From Lachnospiraceae bacterium (GTDB taxonomy: Bacteria > Bacillota > Clostridia > Lachnospirales > Lachnospiraceae): a stretch of 64,000 nucleotides of DNA. A model generated the notes under the pieces. That model made no database searches and had not been told where the DNA came from. It saw only the letters and a list, made by a program, of their open reading frames with translations. The stretch is from the NCBI GenBank assembly GCA_022845955.1, contig AP025576.1:1922001-1986000 (forward strand). Reading direction: 5' to 3'. The position numbers and the translations under genes are program-made. Shown in pieces: positions 36,036 to 44,381 of this stretch; within the stretch, counting starts at the first letter, position 1, and each line of letters begins with the position of its first letter.

Positions 36036-37298
36036 TCAGTCCGGTTCCGCAATCCGGGAAACCCCCACATAAATCCGGGAAATTTCATACCAGGTGGGAT
36101 AATCCACGACCCCGCTCTGCGGAAGGCCGAAGACACGCTGGAATATTTTTACCGCATCGGCTGTCTGCTGTCCGTAGATTCCGTCTGCTGCTATATAAGG
36201 GATGGCAGGATAATTCTGCCGTATCCGGTTAAGCTGTTCCTGCATCTGCTGCACCTTTGCCCCGGAGGAACCGATGGTCAGGGTATAACCGGGCCAGGAG
36301 GAGGGAACCCCGCTGATGGCATCTGCCGTATTGATATACATATCGCTTCCATAATAATAATGGATGATCTCTATGGCGCTGTAGCCCTCATCCCCCAGGT
36401 ATTTGGAACCCCATTGGCTTAAGCCGGTACAGTTGACCCTCCGCCCGTCACAATAGCTGGTCAGGATGGGCTGGCGGACACCCGGGCGGGAGAGGTAATT
36501 GGCAAAAATCGTATCCACCAGGTAGCTGATATTCTCAAATACATTTCTGCCGTATATCCATTTCTGGTCAAAAGCGGTAGAGGAGGTAATGGTAAAATTG
36601 TAGCCCTGATTGCGGTACCACTCCGTATAGACACGGTTCAGGGTAAAGGACATAATAGCAAGTATGTTTGCGTAAATGGCGGATTCCGGCCAGGTGGCGT
36701 ATATTTCCGAGGAAGCCACATTCTTAATGTAATCGGTATAGCGGACATAGTAGTTTGGCGCGGTGGGATCCGATGGGACACCGTCATGTACGATGACAAA
36801 TTCGGGGATAACTACGCGGCTCAGTACGATTTCCCCTGTTTCATCCATAGGTTTGATTTCTGCTTCCGGTATTTTGGGAGGATAATCTCCATACAGGGTA
36901 TGATCCGGAATGACGATATCTTCTTCCCTGCCGGGCATCTCCAGAGGTATCAGGGAAATGGGCTGTAGGGAGAGTACATCCGGCAGGATTTCAGAGCCGG
37001 CAACCACAAGCGGTTCATAGCCTGGTGCGTTTACGGTAAAGTTGTACTCGGAATAGGGCTGTTGATCCTGGGGTGTCAGACTGTATTCCAAAGGGGGAGC
37101 CGGCAGTTCTATCACATCGGTCTGGCCGGATTCGTCCGTGGTCAGAGTGTCTATGACCACATCCGGGGAACCGGTGACGGATATGGATATGGTCGCGCCT
37201 TCTATGGGAATCTGCCCCAGAGCGGATGTAACACTGATTCTCAGCCCGCCTGCATAGGGACTGTCGGTGGTCTGTGCGGCATGCAGTTTTTTTGCCAT
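36036..37298 (-). CDS. SpoIID-like protein with C-terminal peptidoglycan-binding domain
   Basis: 420 residues. Residues 10-120 form a beta-sandwich like a carboxypeptidase regulatory domain (GGLRISVTSALGQIPIEGA, YNFTVNAPGYEPLVV). Residues 175-330 resemble the SpoIID/LytB fold: YTDYIKNVASSEIYATWPES, ANILAIMSFTLNRVY, and ILTSYCDGRRVNC before LSQWGSKYLGDEGYS. SpoIID is a glycan-cleaving lytic enzyme of engulfment; the usual Glu is seen in ASSEIYATWP. Residues 340-410 form a peptidoglycan-binding domain (DGIYGQQTADAVKIFQRVFGL). There is no signal peptide, which is common for spore-coat or mother-cell proteins of this kind. I infer a sporulation role. The upstream region contains CATATAGT, which could be a sporulation-sigma -10 box. 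Confidence 0.75.
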   Translation of the reverse strand: MAKKLHAAQTTDSPYAGGLRISVTSALGQIPIEGATISISVTGSPDVVIDTLTTDESGQTDVIELPAPPLEYSLTPQDQQPYSEYNFTVNAPGYEPLVVAGSEILPDVLSLQPISLIPLEMPGREEDIVIPDHTLYGDYPPKIPEAEIKPMDETGEIVLSRVVIPEFVIVHDGVPSDPTAPNYYVRYTDYIKNVASSEIYATWPESAIYANILAIMSFTLNRVYTEWYRNQGYNFTITSSTAFDQKWIYGRNVFENISYLVDTIFANYLSRPGVRQPILTSYCDGRRVNCTGLSQWGSKYLGDEGYSAIEIIHYYYGSDMYINTADAISGVPSSWPGYTLTIGSSGAKVQQMQEQLNRIRQNYPAIPYIAADGIYGQQTADAVKIFQRVFGLPQSGVVDYPTWYEISRIYVGVSRIAEPD

Positions 37299-37466
37299 AT
37301 GTGCGGTAACCTCACGATTGTTACTTACGATTACTATATGCAGAAATTTCCCGCAGGTTCATGGGAATGGGTAGAAAAAGAATAGGGTCGAGCCGTACTT
37401 ATGATATATGAAGTCAAGAATATAGCCGGGTACCATGCTATAATCATACTGTGAGGTAAAAACTAT

Positions 37467-38399
37467 ATGGACAGTAATACGTGGAAACGGGTATTAGGCT
37501 ATGTGGACAGCCATATCCATGAAAAAATCAGTTTATGTGATCTGGCGGAAACCGCCGGTTACAGCCCATTTTATTTCAGCCGGCTATTTGCCGAGGAAAT
37601 GGGAATACCGGTAACCGGATATATACGGATACGCAAGCTTCAGTATGCAGCAGCATCCCTTCTGGAAGGGAGAAAAGTAATTGAGGTCGCGCTGTTATAT
37701 GCATTTGATTCCCATGAAGGATTTACAAGGGCTTTTACAAGGCTTTTCGGTATGCCACCCGGTAAAGCCCGAAAATATCTGAAATCCTATACTGTGCCGG
37801 ATTATATCGTACCGGAAGCAAAAAACAGGAGGAACTGTATGGCGGAAGAACAAAAAGAGATACAGAATGGAAGGCAGCAGCTTGTTTATGAGGTATTAAG
37901 AGAGTCATTGGAAGAGGCGAGGGACGGTTTCTGCTCCGAAGTGGAGATTACGCTTTTGCCGGAAGGAGGAATCAGAATCCGTGATAACGGAAGAGGAATT
38001 CCTCTGTCGGAGGATTTGCAGGAAGACAAAGATGTGCTGGATAAAATCCTGTCCGGCCAGCCCGTTACAAATGCTGAATATAGAAGGATGGGAGATTTGG
38101 CCGGAGTTGGTATGCAGACAGTAAATTCTTTGTGTGAAAGTCTGCGGGTCAGAGTGTACAGGTCCGGAAAAAGATATCAGCAGGACTATATACGGGGAAT
38201 TGCACAGCATAGTCTTATTGTCAGCCGGGAATTGCATACGACGGGTATGGAAATTGTTATGAAACCAGACACTGGTATATTCGGGGAAGGCAGGTTTTCA
38301 GTGGAGGAACTTCAGGATTGGAAGGAGCGACAAACGAAAGATATAAAAGGGCTTACCGTCATTATTAACAGCCAGGGAGAGCAGGGGGGAGAAATGTAA
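37467..38399 (+). CDS. AraC-type helix-turn-helix fused to a GyrB-like ATPase domain
   Basis: 310 residues. Residues 1-105 are a complete two-motif AraC DNA-binding domain (LCDLAETAGYSPFYFSRLF and VIEVALLYAFDSHEGFTRAF), placed at the N-terminus. Residues 125-305 match the GHKL ATPase of DNA gyrase B: LVYEVLRESLEEARDGFC, IRDNGRGIPL with Asp173, AGVGMQTVNSL at 212-222, VYRSGKRYQQDY, and TTGMEIVMKPD. The catalytic Glu is kept (Glu142), but the Mg-binding Asn of the VDN motif is Glu146 and the preceding Asp is Arg145. Nucleotide hydrolysis is therefore doubtful, and ligand sensing is more likely. A TATAAT at 37439 with a weak -35 is the probable promoter. It stands alone, divergent from the SpoIID-like gene. 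Confidence 0.82.
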   Translation: MDSNTWKRVLGYVDSHIHEKISLCDLAETAGYSPFYFSRLFAEEMGIPVTGYIRIRKLQYAAASLLEGRKVIEVALLYAFDSHEGFTRAFTRLFGMPPGKARKYLKSYTVPDYIVPEAKNRRNCMAEEQKEIQNGRQQLVYEVLRESLEEARDGFCSEVEITLLPEGGIRIRDNGRGIPLSEDLQEDKDVLDKILSGQPVTNAEYRRMGDLAGVGMQTVNSLCESLRVRVYRSGKRYQQDYIRGIAQHSLIVSRELHTTGMEIVMKPDTGIFGEGRFSVEELQDWKERQTKDIKGLTVIINSQGEQGGEM

Positions 38400-38467
38400 A
38401 AATCCCGTTAAGGAAAAGAGTGACGAACGGGATGGAAGCTGTTTCCGATGGAAGTGAAAAAAGCGGC

Positions 38468-38514
38468 GGATACACAAAAAATCAGGCGGTTTCTCCCGCC
38501 TGATTTTTTGTGTC
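38468..38514. terminator. Two-way terminator between convergent genes
   Basis: The stem formed by ACACAAAAAATCAGGCGG and CCGCCTGATTTTTTGTGT around TTTCTC gives a run of T after the G+C part on both strands. It ends the AraC-GyrB gene and the second GntR-ABC operon. Confidence 0.92.
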
Positions 38515-38526
38515 CACCACTGTGGG

Positions 38527-39372
38527 TCAGTCCAGATTCAATTGTTTTTTCATCAGATATTCGGAAAGCACATAGCAGCCAATCCCTGTGAGGATACATG
38601 CCACAAAAGTAATAATATAGGTATTGCGCATAAAAACGCCCATAAAATCCGGAATGCCGGGGCCCTGAGGGGAGCCGACCTGGGTTATAATCATTTTGGT
38701 GAGATAGGGTGTCATAGCCAGGGAGGTCACGGTCTGGATCAGGATGGTGACACCGATATAGCACAGGATAGAAGCCATCACCTTATGCTTGGAAAACAGC
38801 TGTCCCAGAGAAACCGCACCATATACAATCAGGACATTGCTCACTGCGGATACCAGGAAGTAAAAGAAATTAAAAATGGAAAAAGCAGGAAGGGACATCC
38901 CGAACAGGGCATGGGAGTATTCCTTTGCATAGCTTATCACAACGGACAGTGACATGTCGAAGTCGCCTATTACCATAACCGGTACGCCGAAAATCAATAT
39001 AATCAGAATCGCCCATAAACTGAGAACCGTGACGAGAAAATACCATATACCCCCCACAATGAGTTTGGACAGTATCAGCTGTCTGGCCGTTACGGGAAGG
39101 GTATGCATCAGATAGCCCTCATCGGTATACAGATTCCTGTAAAAACGTATCGCCACATAAATGCTGACAATTACGCTGACACAGCTTATGGTAAGGACAT
39201 AAAACATCATCAGAACAAAGGCGCCTGCATTCAGTTCATTTGCATTAGCGGGAGGATCCATACGGACAAAACAGATGACAGATACAAGGGTCAGTATAAT
39301 CATAATGGCACAGGACAGCGCAGGGATGCGCCAGGTTTCCTTCCATTCATGTTTCAGCAGTTTTTTCAGCAT
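38527..39372 (-). CDS. ABC-2 type exporter permease
   Basis: 281 residues with six membrane helices. It begins MLKKLLKHEWKETWRIPAL, the usual start of the ABC-2 permeases that accompany YtrA-type operons, and contains DEGYLMHTLPVTARQLILSK, the loop that faces the ATPase. It overlaps the ATPase gene by seven bases. The substrate is unknown. Confidence 0.85.
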   Translation of the reverse strand: MLKKLLKHEWKETWRIPALSCAIMIILTLVSVICFVRMDPPANANELNAGAFVLMMFYVLTISCVSVIVSIYVAIRFYRNLYTDEGYLMHTLPVTARQLILSKLIVGGIWYFLVTVLSLWAILIILIFGVPVMVIGDFDMSLSVVISYAKEYSHALFGMSLPAFSIFNFFYFLVSAVSNVLIVYGAVSLGQLFSKHKVMASILCYIGVTILIQTVTSLAMTPYLTKMIITQVGSPQGPGIPDFMGVFMRNTYIITFVACILTGIGCYVLSEYLMKKQLNLD

Positions 39373-40064
39373 GCAAACACCTCCCTGAAATAGCTGTCTA
39401 CGGATTTTCCGTAGGTTTCACGAATATTTTCCACAGAGGAGCAGAGCATAATCTGGCCGTCCCGGATAAAAATGCAGTCGTCCAGCACCGCTTCAATATC
39501 GGATATTAAGTGGGTGGAAAGAAGTACGGATGCCTTTTCATTATAATTGCCGATAATAGTCTTGAGAATGAAATCCCTGGCGGCCGGATCCACGCCGGCA
39601 ATCGGTTCATCCAGAATATAAAGGTCGGCTTCCCGGCTCATGACCAGCACCAGCTGTACTTTTTCCTTAGTACCTTTGGAAAGGGTCTTCATACGGGCAT
39701 GGAGATCGATGTGAAGACTGTCCAGCATGGCCAATGCTTTATCCTTGTTAAAATTAGCGTAAAAATCTACAAAATACTCCACCAGATCTTCGACTCTGCG
39801 GCTGCTGGAAAGGTAAGTCCGTTCCGGCAGATAGGAAATAATGGCTTTGGTTTCCACGCCCGGTTTGCAGCCGTTAATTAATATCTGCCCGGATGAGGGA
39901 GTCAGCAGGCCGTTAAGCAGCTTGATTAAGGTGGTTTTGCCGCTGCCGTTGGGACCAAGAAGCCCGATAATACGTCCTCGCGGAATCGTCAGGCTCATAT
40001 TATTCAGCGCTGTGAAATGCCCATAGGTCTTGCACAGGCCGGTAATAGTTACCAGTTCGTTCAT
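39366..40064 (-). CDS. ABC transporter ATP-binding protein
   Basis: 232 residues. Walker A is GPNGSGKTT, the signature is LSKGTKEKVQLVLVMS (an LSKGT variant, usual in this exporter group) and Walker B is LYILDEPIAGVDPA, followed by STHLISD. It overlaps the GntR gene by four bases and the permease gene by seven, so the three proteins are made from one message. Confidence 0.93.
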   Translation of the reverse strand: MNELVTITGLCKTYGHFTALNNMSLTIPRGRIIGLLGPNGSGKTTLIKLLNGLLTPSSGQILINGCKPGVETKAIISYLPERTYLSSSRRVEDLVEYFVDFYANFNKDKALAMLDSLHIDLHARMKTLSKGTKEKVQLVLVMSREADLYILDEPIAGVDPAARDFILKTIIGNYNEKASVLLSTHLISDIEAVLDDCIFIRDGQIMLCSSVENIRETYGKSVDSYFREVFAC

Positions 40065-40450
40065 GCGCGCTCCCTCCTTTGTTCCGCCGGTTCCTCGGCG
40101 GTTGATGAGAGCAGTGTAAGAATATCTTTTTTATCAAAGCCCAGCTCTTTCATTTTAGCAATAAATGCATTGATTTCTTCTTTTGCCAGCTGAGTCCGAA
40201 TTTGTGTGATCATGTTTTTGTCCTCCGTTACGAATCTGCCGCTGGTTCGTTTGGTTTCAATCAGCCCGCTGCGCTCCAGCTCGGCAAAGGCTTTCTGCAT
40301 CGTGTTCGGGTTAACGCTGGCCTCGGCAGCCAAATCCCTTACACTGGGGAGCTTGTCGCCAGGTCCATATATGCCGGACACGATTTGAAGCTGGATACGC
40401 TCCAGAAGCTGTGCATAGATGGGGCGATCGGAATCCAGGTTCCATGCCAT
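40061..40450 (-). CDS. GntR-family regulator, YtrA/YhcF type
   Basis: 129 residues: YAQLLERIQLQIVSGIYGPG and LPSVRDLAAEASVNPNTMQKAFAEL make the winged helix, with a short helical tail and no effector domain. The ribosome site GAAAGGAATG precedes the ATG. It probably represses its own operon through the palindrome at 40488-40507. Confidence 0.93.
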   Translation of the reverse strand: MAWNLDSDRPIYAQLLERIQLQIVSGIYGPGDKLPSVRDLAAEASVNPNTMQKAFAELERSGLIETKRTSGRFVTEDKNMITQIRTQLAKEEINAFIAKMKELGFDKKDILTLLSSTAEEPAEQRRERA

Positions 40451-40487
40451 ATCATCATTCCTTTCTGTAGTGCTTTATTTTAAATCT

Positions 40488-40533
40488 GTATTACTATAAT
40501 AATACAATAATGCAAAAAAGAGAAAATGTCAAT
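40488..40533 (-). promoter_or_regulatory. Promoter and palindromic operator of GntR-ABC operon 2
   Basis: On the minus strand: TTGACA (40533-40528), 17 bases, TATTGT (40510-40505). The perfect 7 bp dyad TGTATTA-6-TAATACA (40488-40507) follows directly and covers the start of transcription. Confidence 0.78.
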
Positions 40534-40553
40534 AGAAAGTTATTCTTTGGGTG

Positions 40554-40573
40554 ACGCCAAACTTTTTTATCTG
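40554..40573. repeat. Lone copy of the 20 bp end of hairpin element A
   Basis: GACGCCAAACTTTTTTATCT here is identical to 18774-18793, the right end of element A (and inverted at 18568-18587). The rest of the element is absent. It lies upstream of the second GntR promoter. Confidence 0.7.
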
Positions 40574-40718
40574 TACTCTTATTCTATTGGGTATGGCGGA
40601 GCGGTGGACAGACAGCCGGGGAAGTGGTAACATATAGCAAAATAAGGAACCGGAGAGTATTTGCGAAAAATTCAGGGTGGAACGGGACATATTCAGCGGT
40701 GGGAAAGGATTTCCGGAA

Positions 40719-41270
40719 ATGTCCGGGAAAATGGTGGCCGAAATGGAACTGCGGATAGAAAAGGCGGGAGCGGCGGATATAGATGAAGTGGGAAAGCTTT
40801 ATGACGGGCTGAATGAATATCTGGAGGAGCATGTGAATTATCCGGGGTGGAGGAAGGGGATTTATCCGGTGAGGGAAACGGCTGAAAAGGGGATTGGCGA
40901 GGGGTGTCTTTATGTTGCCAGATATGGGAAGGAAATCGTGGGCAGCATTATATTAAGCCATGAGCCGGAAGCGGCATACGAAGAAGCGGACTGGCAGGCG
41001 GATTTGGAATATAAGGATATTTTTGTGATTCATACGTTTGCAGTACATCCGCTTTGGCTGGGGAAAGGCGTGGGAAAGCGGCTGATGGAGTTCACGCTGG
41101 AGCGGGGAAAGGAGGAGAAGATGCAGGCTGTCAGGCTGGATGTATATGAAAAGAACGAACCGGCCATTGCGCTTTACCGGCGATATGGGTTTTGTTATAT
41201 AGATACGGTTGATTTGGGATACAGCGCGTATGGGCTGGATCGGTTTGCACTCTTTCAGAAAATATTGTAA
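40719..41270 (+). CDS. GNAT-family N-acetyltransferase
   Basis: 183 residues if started at the ATG at 40719, which has GGAAAGG ten bases upstream; ATGs at 40731 and 40743 and a GTG at 40677 are alternatives. The acetyl-CoA loop is FAVHPLWLGKGVGKRLMEF (Q/RxxGxG/A type), followed by VRLDVYEKNEPAIALYRRYGF. The target amine is unknown. The segment before the loop (EYKDIFVIHT) is typical of the RimI-like group. The next gene starts 67 bases downstream. Confidence 0.88.
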   Translation: MSGKMVAEMELRIEKAGAADIDEVGKLYDGLNEYLEEHVNYPGWRKGIYPVRETAEKGIGEGCLYVARYGKEIVGSIILSHEPEAAYEEADWQADLEYKDIFVIHTFAVHPLWLGKGVGKRLMEFTLERGKEEKMQAVRLDVYEKNEPAIALYRRYGFCYIDTVDLGYSAYGLDRFALFQKIL

Positions 41271-41337
41271 GACAGGGTTCGAATGTAACAGGGCTTTATG
41301 GAAGAATACATGTTTTTTGCGGAAAGGAGGACTTTTT

Positions 41338-41967
41338 ATGCAGGACAAGCCATTTTGGGAAGAGAGCTATTCGGATTTTGAGGTGTCCGCTTTTTCAAAG
41401 GGGCCTACGGTGGATGTGGAGGAGTTTTATGAAATATTCCCTAAAAATGCCGATGTTTTGGATGTGGGCTGCGGGGAAGGACGGAATTCTATTTTTATGG
41501 CGAAGCTTGGAAACCGGGTGGATGCCTTTGATTTGTCAGAAAACGGTATAAAAAAGGCGAAAAAGATAGCCGGCCTTGAAAAAGCAGCGGTGTGTTTTTT
41601 TACGTGTGATCTGGGAGCATTTGTTTTTGAAAAGGAATATGATATTATCCTTTCCCACGGGGTGCTTCATCTTCCGGAAAAAAAGGTACGTGATCCTTTT
41701 ATACGGGAAATGCAGGCGCATACGAAAACAGGCGGTTTCAATGTAATAGGGGTTTTTACGGACAGATTACCTGCGACGCCTGATAATGCGCCTTTTACAC
41801 ACAGTCTTTTCCGCGTGGGGGAGCTGCCCGAAAAATATAAGGGCTGGGAAATTGTACACCATCAGGAAGGGACCTTTACGGACAGTCATCCGGGAGGAAT
41901 CCATCATGAGCATGCCTATGAACGGATTATTGCGCGGCGTATAACGGGAACGGATTCCCGGTATTAA
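41338..41967 (+). CDS. TehB-like class I SAM-dependent methyltransferase
   Basis: 209 residues from the ATG at 41338, with AAAGGAGG upstream; the longer frame covers the GNAT end. It begins with FWEESY and has motif I LDVGCGEGRNSIFMAKLG, motif II DAFDLS, and the TehB-like LSHGVLHLPEKKVRDPFIREM. TehB methylates tellurite and related oxyanions, or small molecules. The C-terminus (HHEHAYERIIARR) is as in that family. No TehA is nearby. Confidence 0.85.
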   Translation: MQDKPFWEESYSDFEVSAFSKGPTVDVEEFYEIFPKNADVLDVGCGEGRNSIFMAKLGNRVDAFDLSENGIKKAKKIAGLEKAAVCFFTCDLGAFVFEKEYDIILSHGVLHLPEKKVRDPFIREMQAHTKTGGFNVIGVFTDRLPATPDNAPFTHSLFRVGELPEKYKGWEIVHHQEGTFTDSHPGGIHHEHAYERIIARRITGTDSRY

Positions 41968-41999
41968 GGCACGATGTAAGGCTGTGGAGGAACAGTATA

Positions 42000-43010
42000 A
42001 TGAGTGCAGATCAGAGCTTAGTGTTGGAAAAAGCAAAATTGCTTTATGATGTTAAACTGGTTCGGGAAATTATAATGGGGAATTCAGGCAATCGCATTTT
42101 TGAGGTGGAAAGAGGGGAGACTGCATATATACTGCGATCATCCGCGTATAGCATTGACAGAAAAGAGCATACCGGATTTGAATTAAAATGGATGGACTAT
42201 TTATCGGATACAATGACAGGTATCGTCCGTCCGCAAAAAAGTATAAAAAATAATCTGTATGAGGTAATAGAAGCCGAAGGTAAAGAGTATATTCTTTGTC
42301 TTTTTGAGAAAGCCCCGGGAAAAATAGTTGAAACGGATAATCCAAATGAATTTAATGAAAAGCTGTTCTATAATCTTGGTGCGCTGATGGGAGAGATGCA
42401 TCGACTCACCAGGGATTATGAGGACAATGTCAGAAGGCCTGCATTTGAATGGACAGGCGCCGTAAATGCATGGCGCTGCGAACATGCTATTTTAGATGAA
42501 AGGGTAAGGCACCGTTTAAAAAAGTATAATAAGGAACTGCATTCGCTTCCTATAAATAAGGATAACTATGGCATTATCCATTATGATATCCATACCGATA
42601 ACTTTTTTGTAGACAATGGCAATATCAAATTGTTCGATTTTGAGGCCTGCCAGTTTAACTGGTATGCAGCTGATATGGCCAGCGCTATATTTTTTATGGT
42701 GCTGAAAGGGGCCGGGCCGCTGCAGCATAAAGGGGAAAAGGAAAGGACGGAGTTTGCCGAGACGTATTTGGTATCTTACTTAAAAGGGTATTTGGAAACA
42801 AATACAGTGGATGCATATTGGATCAAAAAGATAGACCTGTTTATGAAATATCAGATGGGTGATGAATATCTGTATGCCCAAAGTTATTGGCCTGATGAGC
42901 TTGCATATTTACGGGATTGGTATCTGGACTGGCATAAAGAACGAATACATAATGGTTTGCCGTATGTTGTTATCGATTATGATAAAATCGTGAAAAGCAT
43001 ACCAATATAA
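42000..43010 (+). CDS. Aminoglycoside phosphotransferase-like kinase
   Basis: 336 residues of the APH/choline kinase fold. The catalytic loop is IIHYDIHTDNFFVDNG (Asp196, His198, Asn201), followed by the metal-binding LFDFEACQFNWYAADMA. The N-terminal lobe starts with GNSGNRIFEVERGETAYILR. The family phosphorylates small alcohols or aminoglycosides; the spread of family members in commensals makes a resistance role unsafe to assume. The gene is richer in A and T than its neighbours, a hint of transfer. GGAGGAACAG precedes the ATG. Confidence 0.82.
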   Translation: MSADQSLVLEKAKLLYDVKLVREIIMGNSGNRIFEVERGETAYILRSSAYSIDRKEHTGFELKWMDYLSDTMTGIVRPQKSIKNNLYEVIEAEGKEYILCLFEKAPGKIVETDNPNEFNEKLFYNLGALMGEMHRLTRDYEDNVRRPAFEWTGAVNAWRCEHAILDERVRHRLKKYNKELHSLPINKDNYGIIHYDIHTDNFFVDNGNIKLFDFEACQFNWYAADMASAIFFMVLKGAGPLQHKGEKERTEFAETYLVSYLKGYLETNTVDAYWIKKIDLFMKYQMGDEYLYAQSYWPDELAYLRDWYLDWHKERIHNGLPYVVIDYDKIVKSIPI

Positions 43011-43041
43011 AGTGCTTTTCTCCCGGTTCTAATTCCCGCGT

Positions 43042-43077
43042 GCAGCGGTCAGAGGCAGGCTTTGCTCTGGCTGCTGC
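43042..43077. other. Hairpin between convergent genes
   Basis: A 13 bp stem with two G-U pairs (GCAGCGGTCAGAG against CTCTGGCTGCTGC) and a 10-base loop, with no T-run. It could be a weak terminator for the kinase gene. Confidence 0.35.
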
Positions 43078-43092
43078 TGCGCGGCATATGTG

Positions 43093-44250
43093 CTACTGCA
43101 GGGAATCTGTCCGGCGGCAGGTTACTTCTTTAATGCATGTCAGCAGTCGTTCATTTTCCTCATGTCCCATAAAACAGAAACGGAAAAAGCTTTCATCAAG
43201 GCTGTGAAAACTGGAGCAGTCCCGGATCATCATTTTCTTCCGGATGGCGGCTTCAAAGATGTCCTGTGCGGTAATTCCCTGTTCCAGTATCCGTACGAGG
43301 ACGAAGTTGGCAAAGGAGGGGAAAACCTTCAGTCCGGGAAGGGCGGATAAAAAGGAACAGCAGTGCCCGCGTTCCGCCCGGATCAGGTTTTGGGTACGGC
43401 TGATATAGCCGGTATCTGTGAACATGACCTGTCCTGCGGCATCCGCAAGGGAACTGACGGTCCAGGGATTTTTGGAGGCGTTTATTTCATCCAGCATACT
43501 TTTGTTCCCGGTGACCGCATAACCCAGGCGCAGGCCGGGAGCGGCCCAGAACTTGGACACGCCGCGCAGCACGAGAAGATTGTCGTAGCTTTCTGTCAGG
43601 GGAATGGCGGTTATATCGGAGAGCGTGGGCGCAAATTCCGCATACGTTTCATCCACCATAACCAAAATACCGTTCCGTTTGCAGAGTGAGAGCAGGCGTT
43701 TCATTTGAGATACCGTTAAAGCGCTGGAAGTAGGATTATTGGGATTGCACAAAACCAGCAGCTGCGGCAGGCAGGGGACACTTTTTCCGGAGCCGGTGTC
43801 TGTTTCGTGAGAAAAAATCCCCTCTGTCATAAATCGTTCCAAATCCTCCTCATCCAGGAGGAAATCCTCCGATGCCTTCAGATCGTAATAATGCGTCCGG
43901 CTTCCTGTCAGGGAAAGCTCCCGTTCATATTCCGAATAAGCAGGGCCAAGGATCACCGCGTCCCTGGGGCGTATGGCCCGGATTCCTGCGGATATCAGTT
44001 CCGTGGAACCGTTTCCCACAAGGATATGTTCTGCAGGGGCTCCGGTATAAGCGGATATGGCAGCCCGCAGCGCGGTATAATTCCTGTCAGGATATGCACA
44101 TAAAACATCCAGGTGCTTTGCCAGATAATCCTTCAGCAGGGGGGACAGCCCCAGCGGATTTACATTGGCTCCGAACCCGGTGATTTCTTCTTTTCTGATG
44201 CCGTAAACTTGTTCTATTTTTTCCAGATCACTTCCATGAAATGTATGCAT
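43093..44250 (-). CDS. CobD/HisC-like PLP aminotransferase (threonine-phosphate decarboxylase family)
   Basis: 385 residues from the ATG at 44250 with AAAAGGAG upstream. It begins with HGSDLEKIEQVYGI and contains NVNPLGLSPLL, then NGSTELI, LCNPNNPTS, DETYAEFAP, and the PLP lysine in LRGVSKFWAAPGLRLGYA. The opening and the NPLG segment point to the CobD group, which makes aminopropanol phosphate for the cobamide loop, rather than histidinol-phosphate aminotransferase. No other cobamide gene is in the window, so the call rests on the sequence alone. Confidence 0.75.
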   Translation of the reverse strand: MHTFHGSDLEKIEQVYGIRKEEITGFGANVNPLGLSPLLKDYLAKHLDVLCAYPDRNYTALRAAISAYTGAPAEHILVGNGSTELISAGIRAIRPRDAVILGPAYSEYERELSLTGSRTHYYDLKASEDFLLDEEDLERFMTEGIFSHETDTGSGKSVPCLPQLLVLCNPNNPTSSALTVSQMKRLLSLCKRNGILVMVDETYAEFAPTLSDITAIPLTESYDNLLVLRGVSKFWAAPGLRLGYAVTGNKSMLDEINASKNPWTVSSLADAAGQVMFTDTGYISRTQNLIRAERGHCCSFLSALPGLKVFPSFANFVLVRILEQGITAQDIFEAAIRKKMMIRDCSSFHSLDESFFRFCFMGHEENERLLTCIKEVTCRRTDSLQ

Positions 44251-44319
44251 AATACGCTCCTTTTCCGGTATCTTCCCCTGCCCGGTTATGGGCGGTGCCC
44301 CTTTTTCTGTTTTGAAATG

Positions 44320-44349
44320 TTGCAGGATTCCTGCCGGTAATGTTATACT
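44320..44349 (+). promoter_or_regulatory. Promoter of the DUF5717-DUF5716 operon
   Basis: TTGCAG, 18 bases, TATACT, about 26 bases before the first ATG of the DUF5717 gene. Confidence 0.6.
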
Positions 44350-44381
44350 GATAGTAATTCTTTTTAGATGGAAATACAAGG

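Noticed and set aside
38468..38514. Long palindrome as a third hairpin element
   Set aside because: The A/T outer part, G+C inner part and convergent flanking genes make it an ordinary two-way terminator.
41272..41290. GGTTCGAAT resembling a tRNA T-arm
   Set aside because: No acceptor, D or anticodon stems can be formed around it.
43042..43077. Possible small RNA or tRNA between convergent genes
   Set aside because: Only a single hairpin is present; no promoter or further structure.
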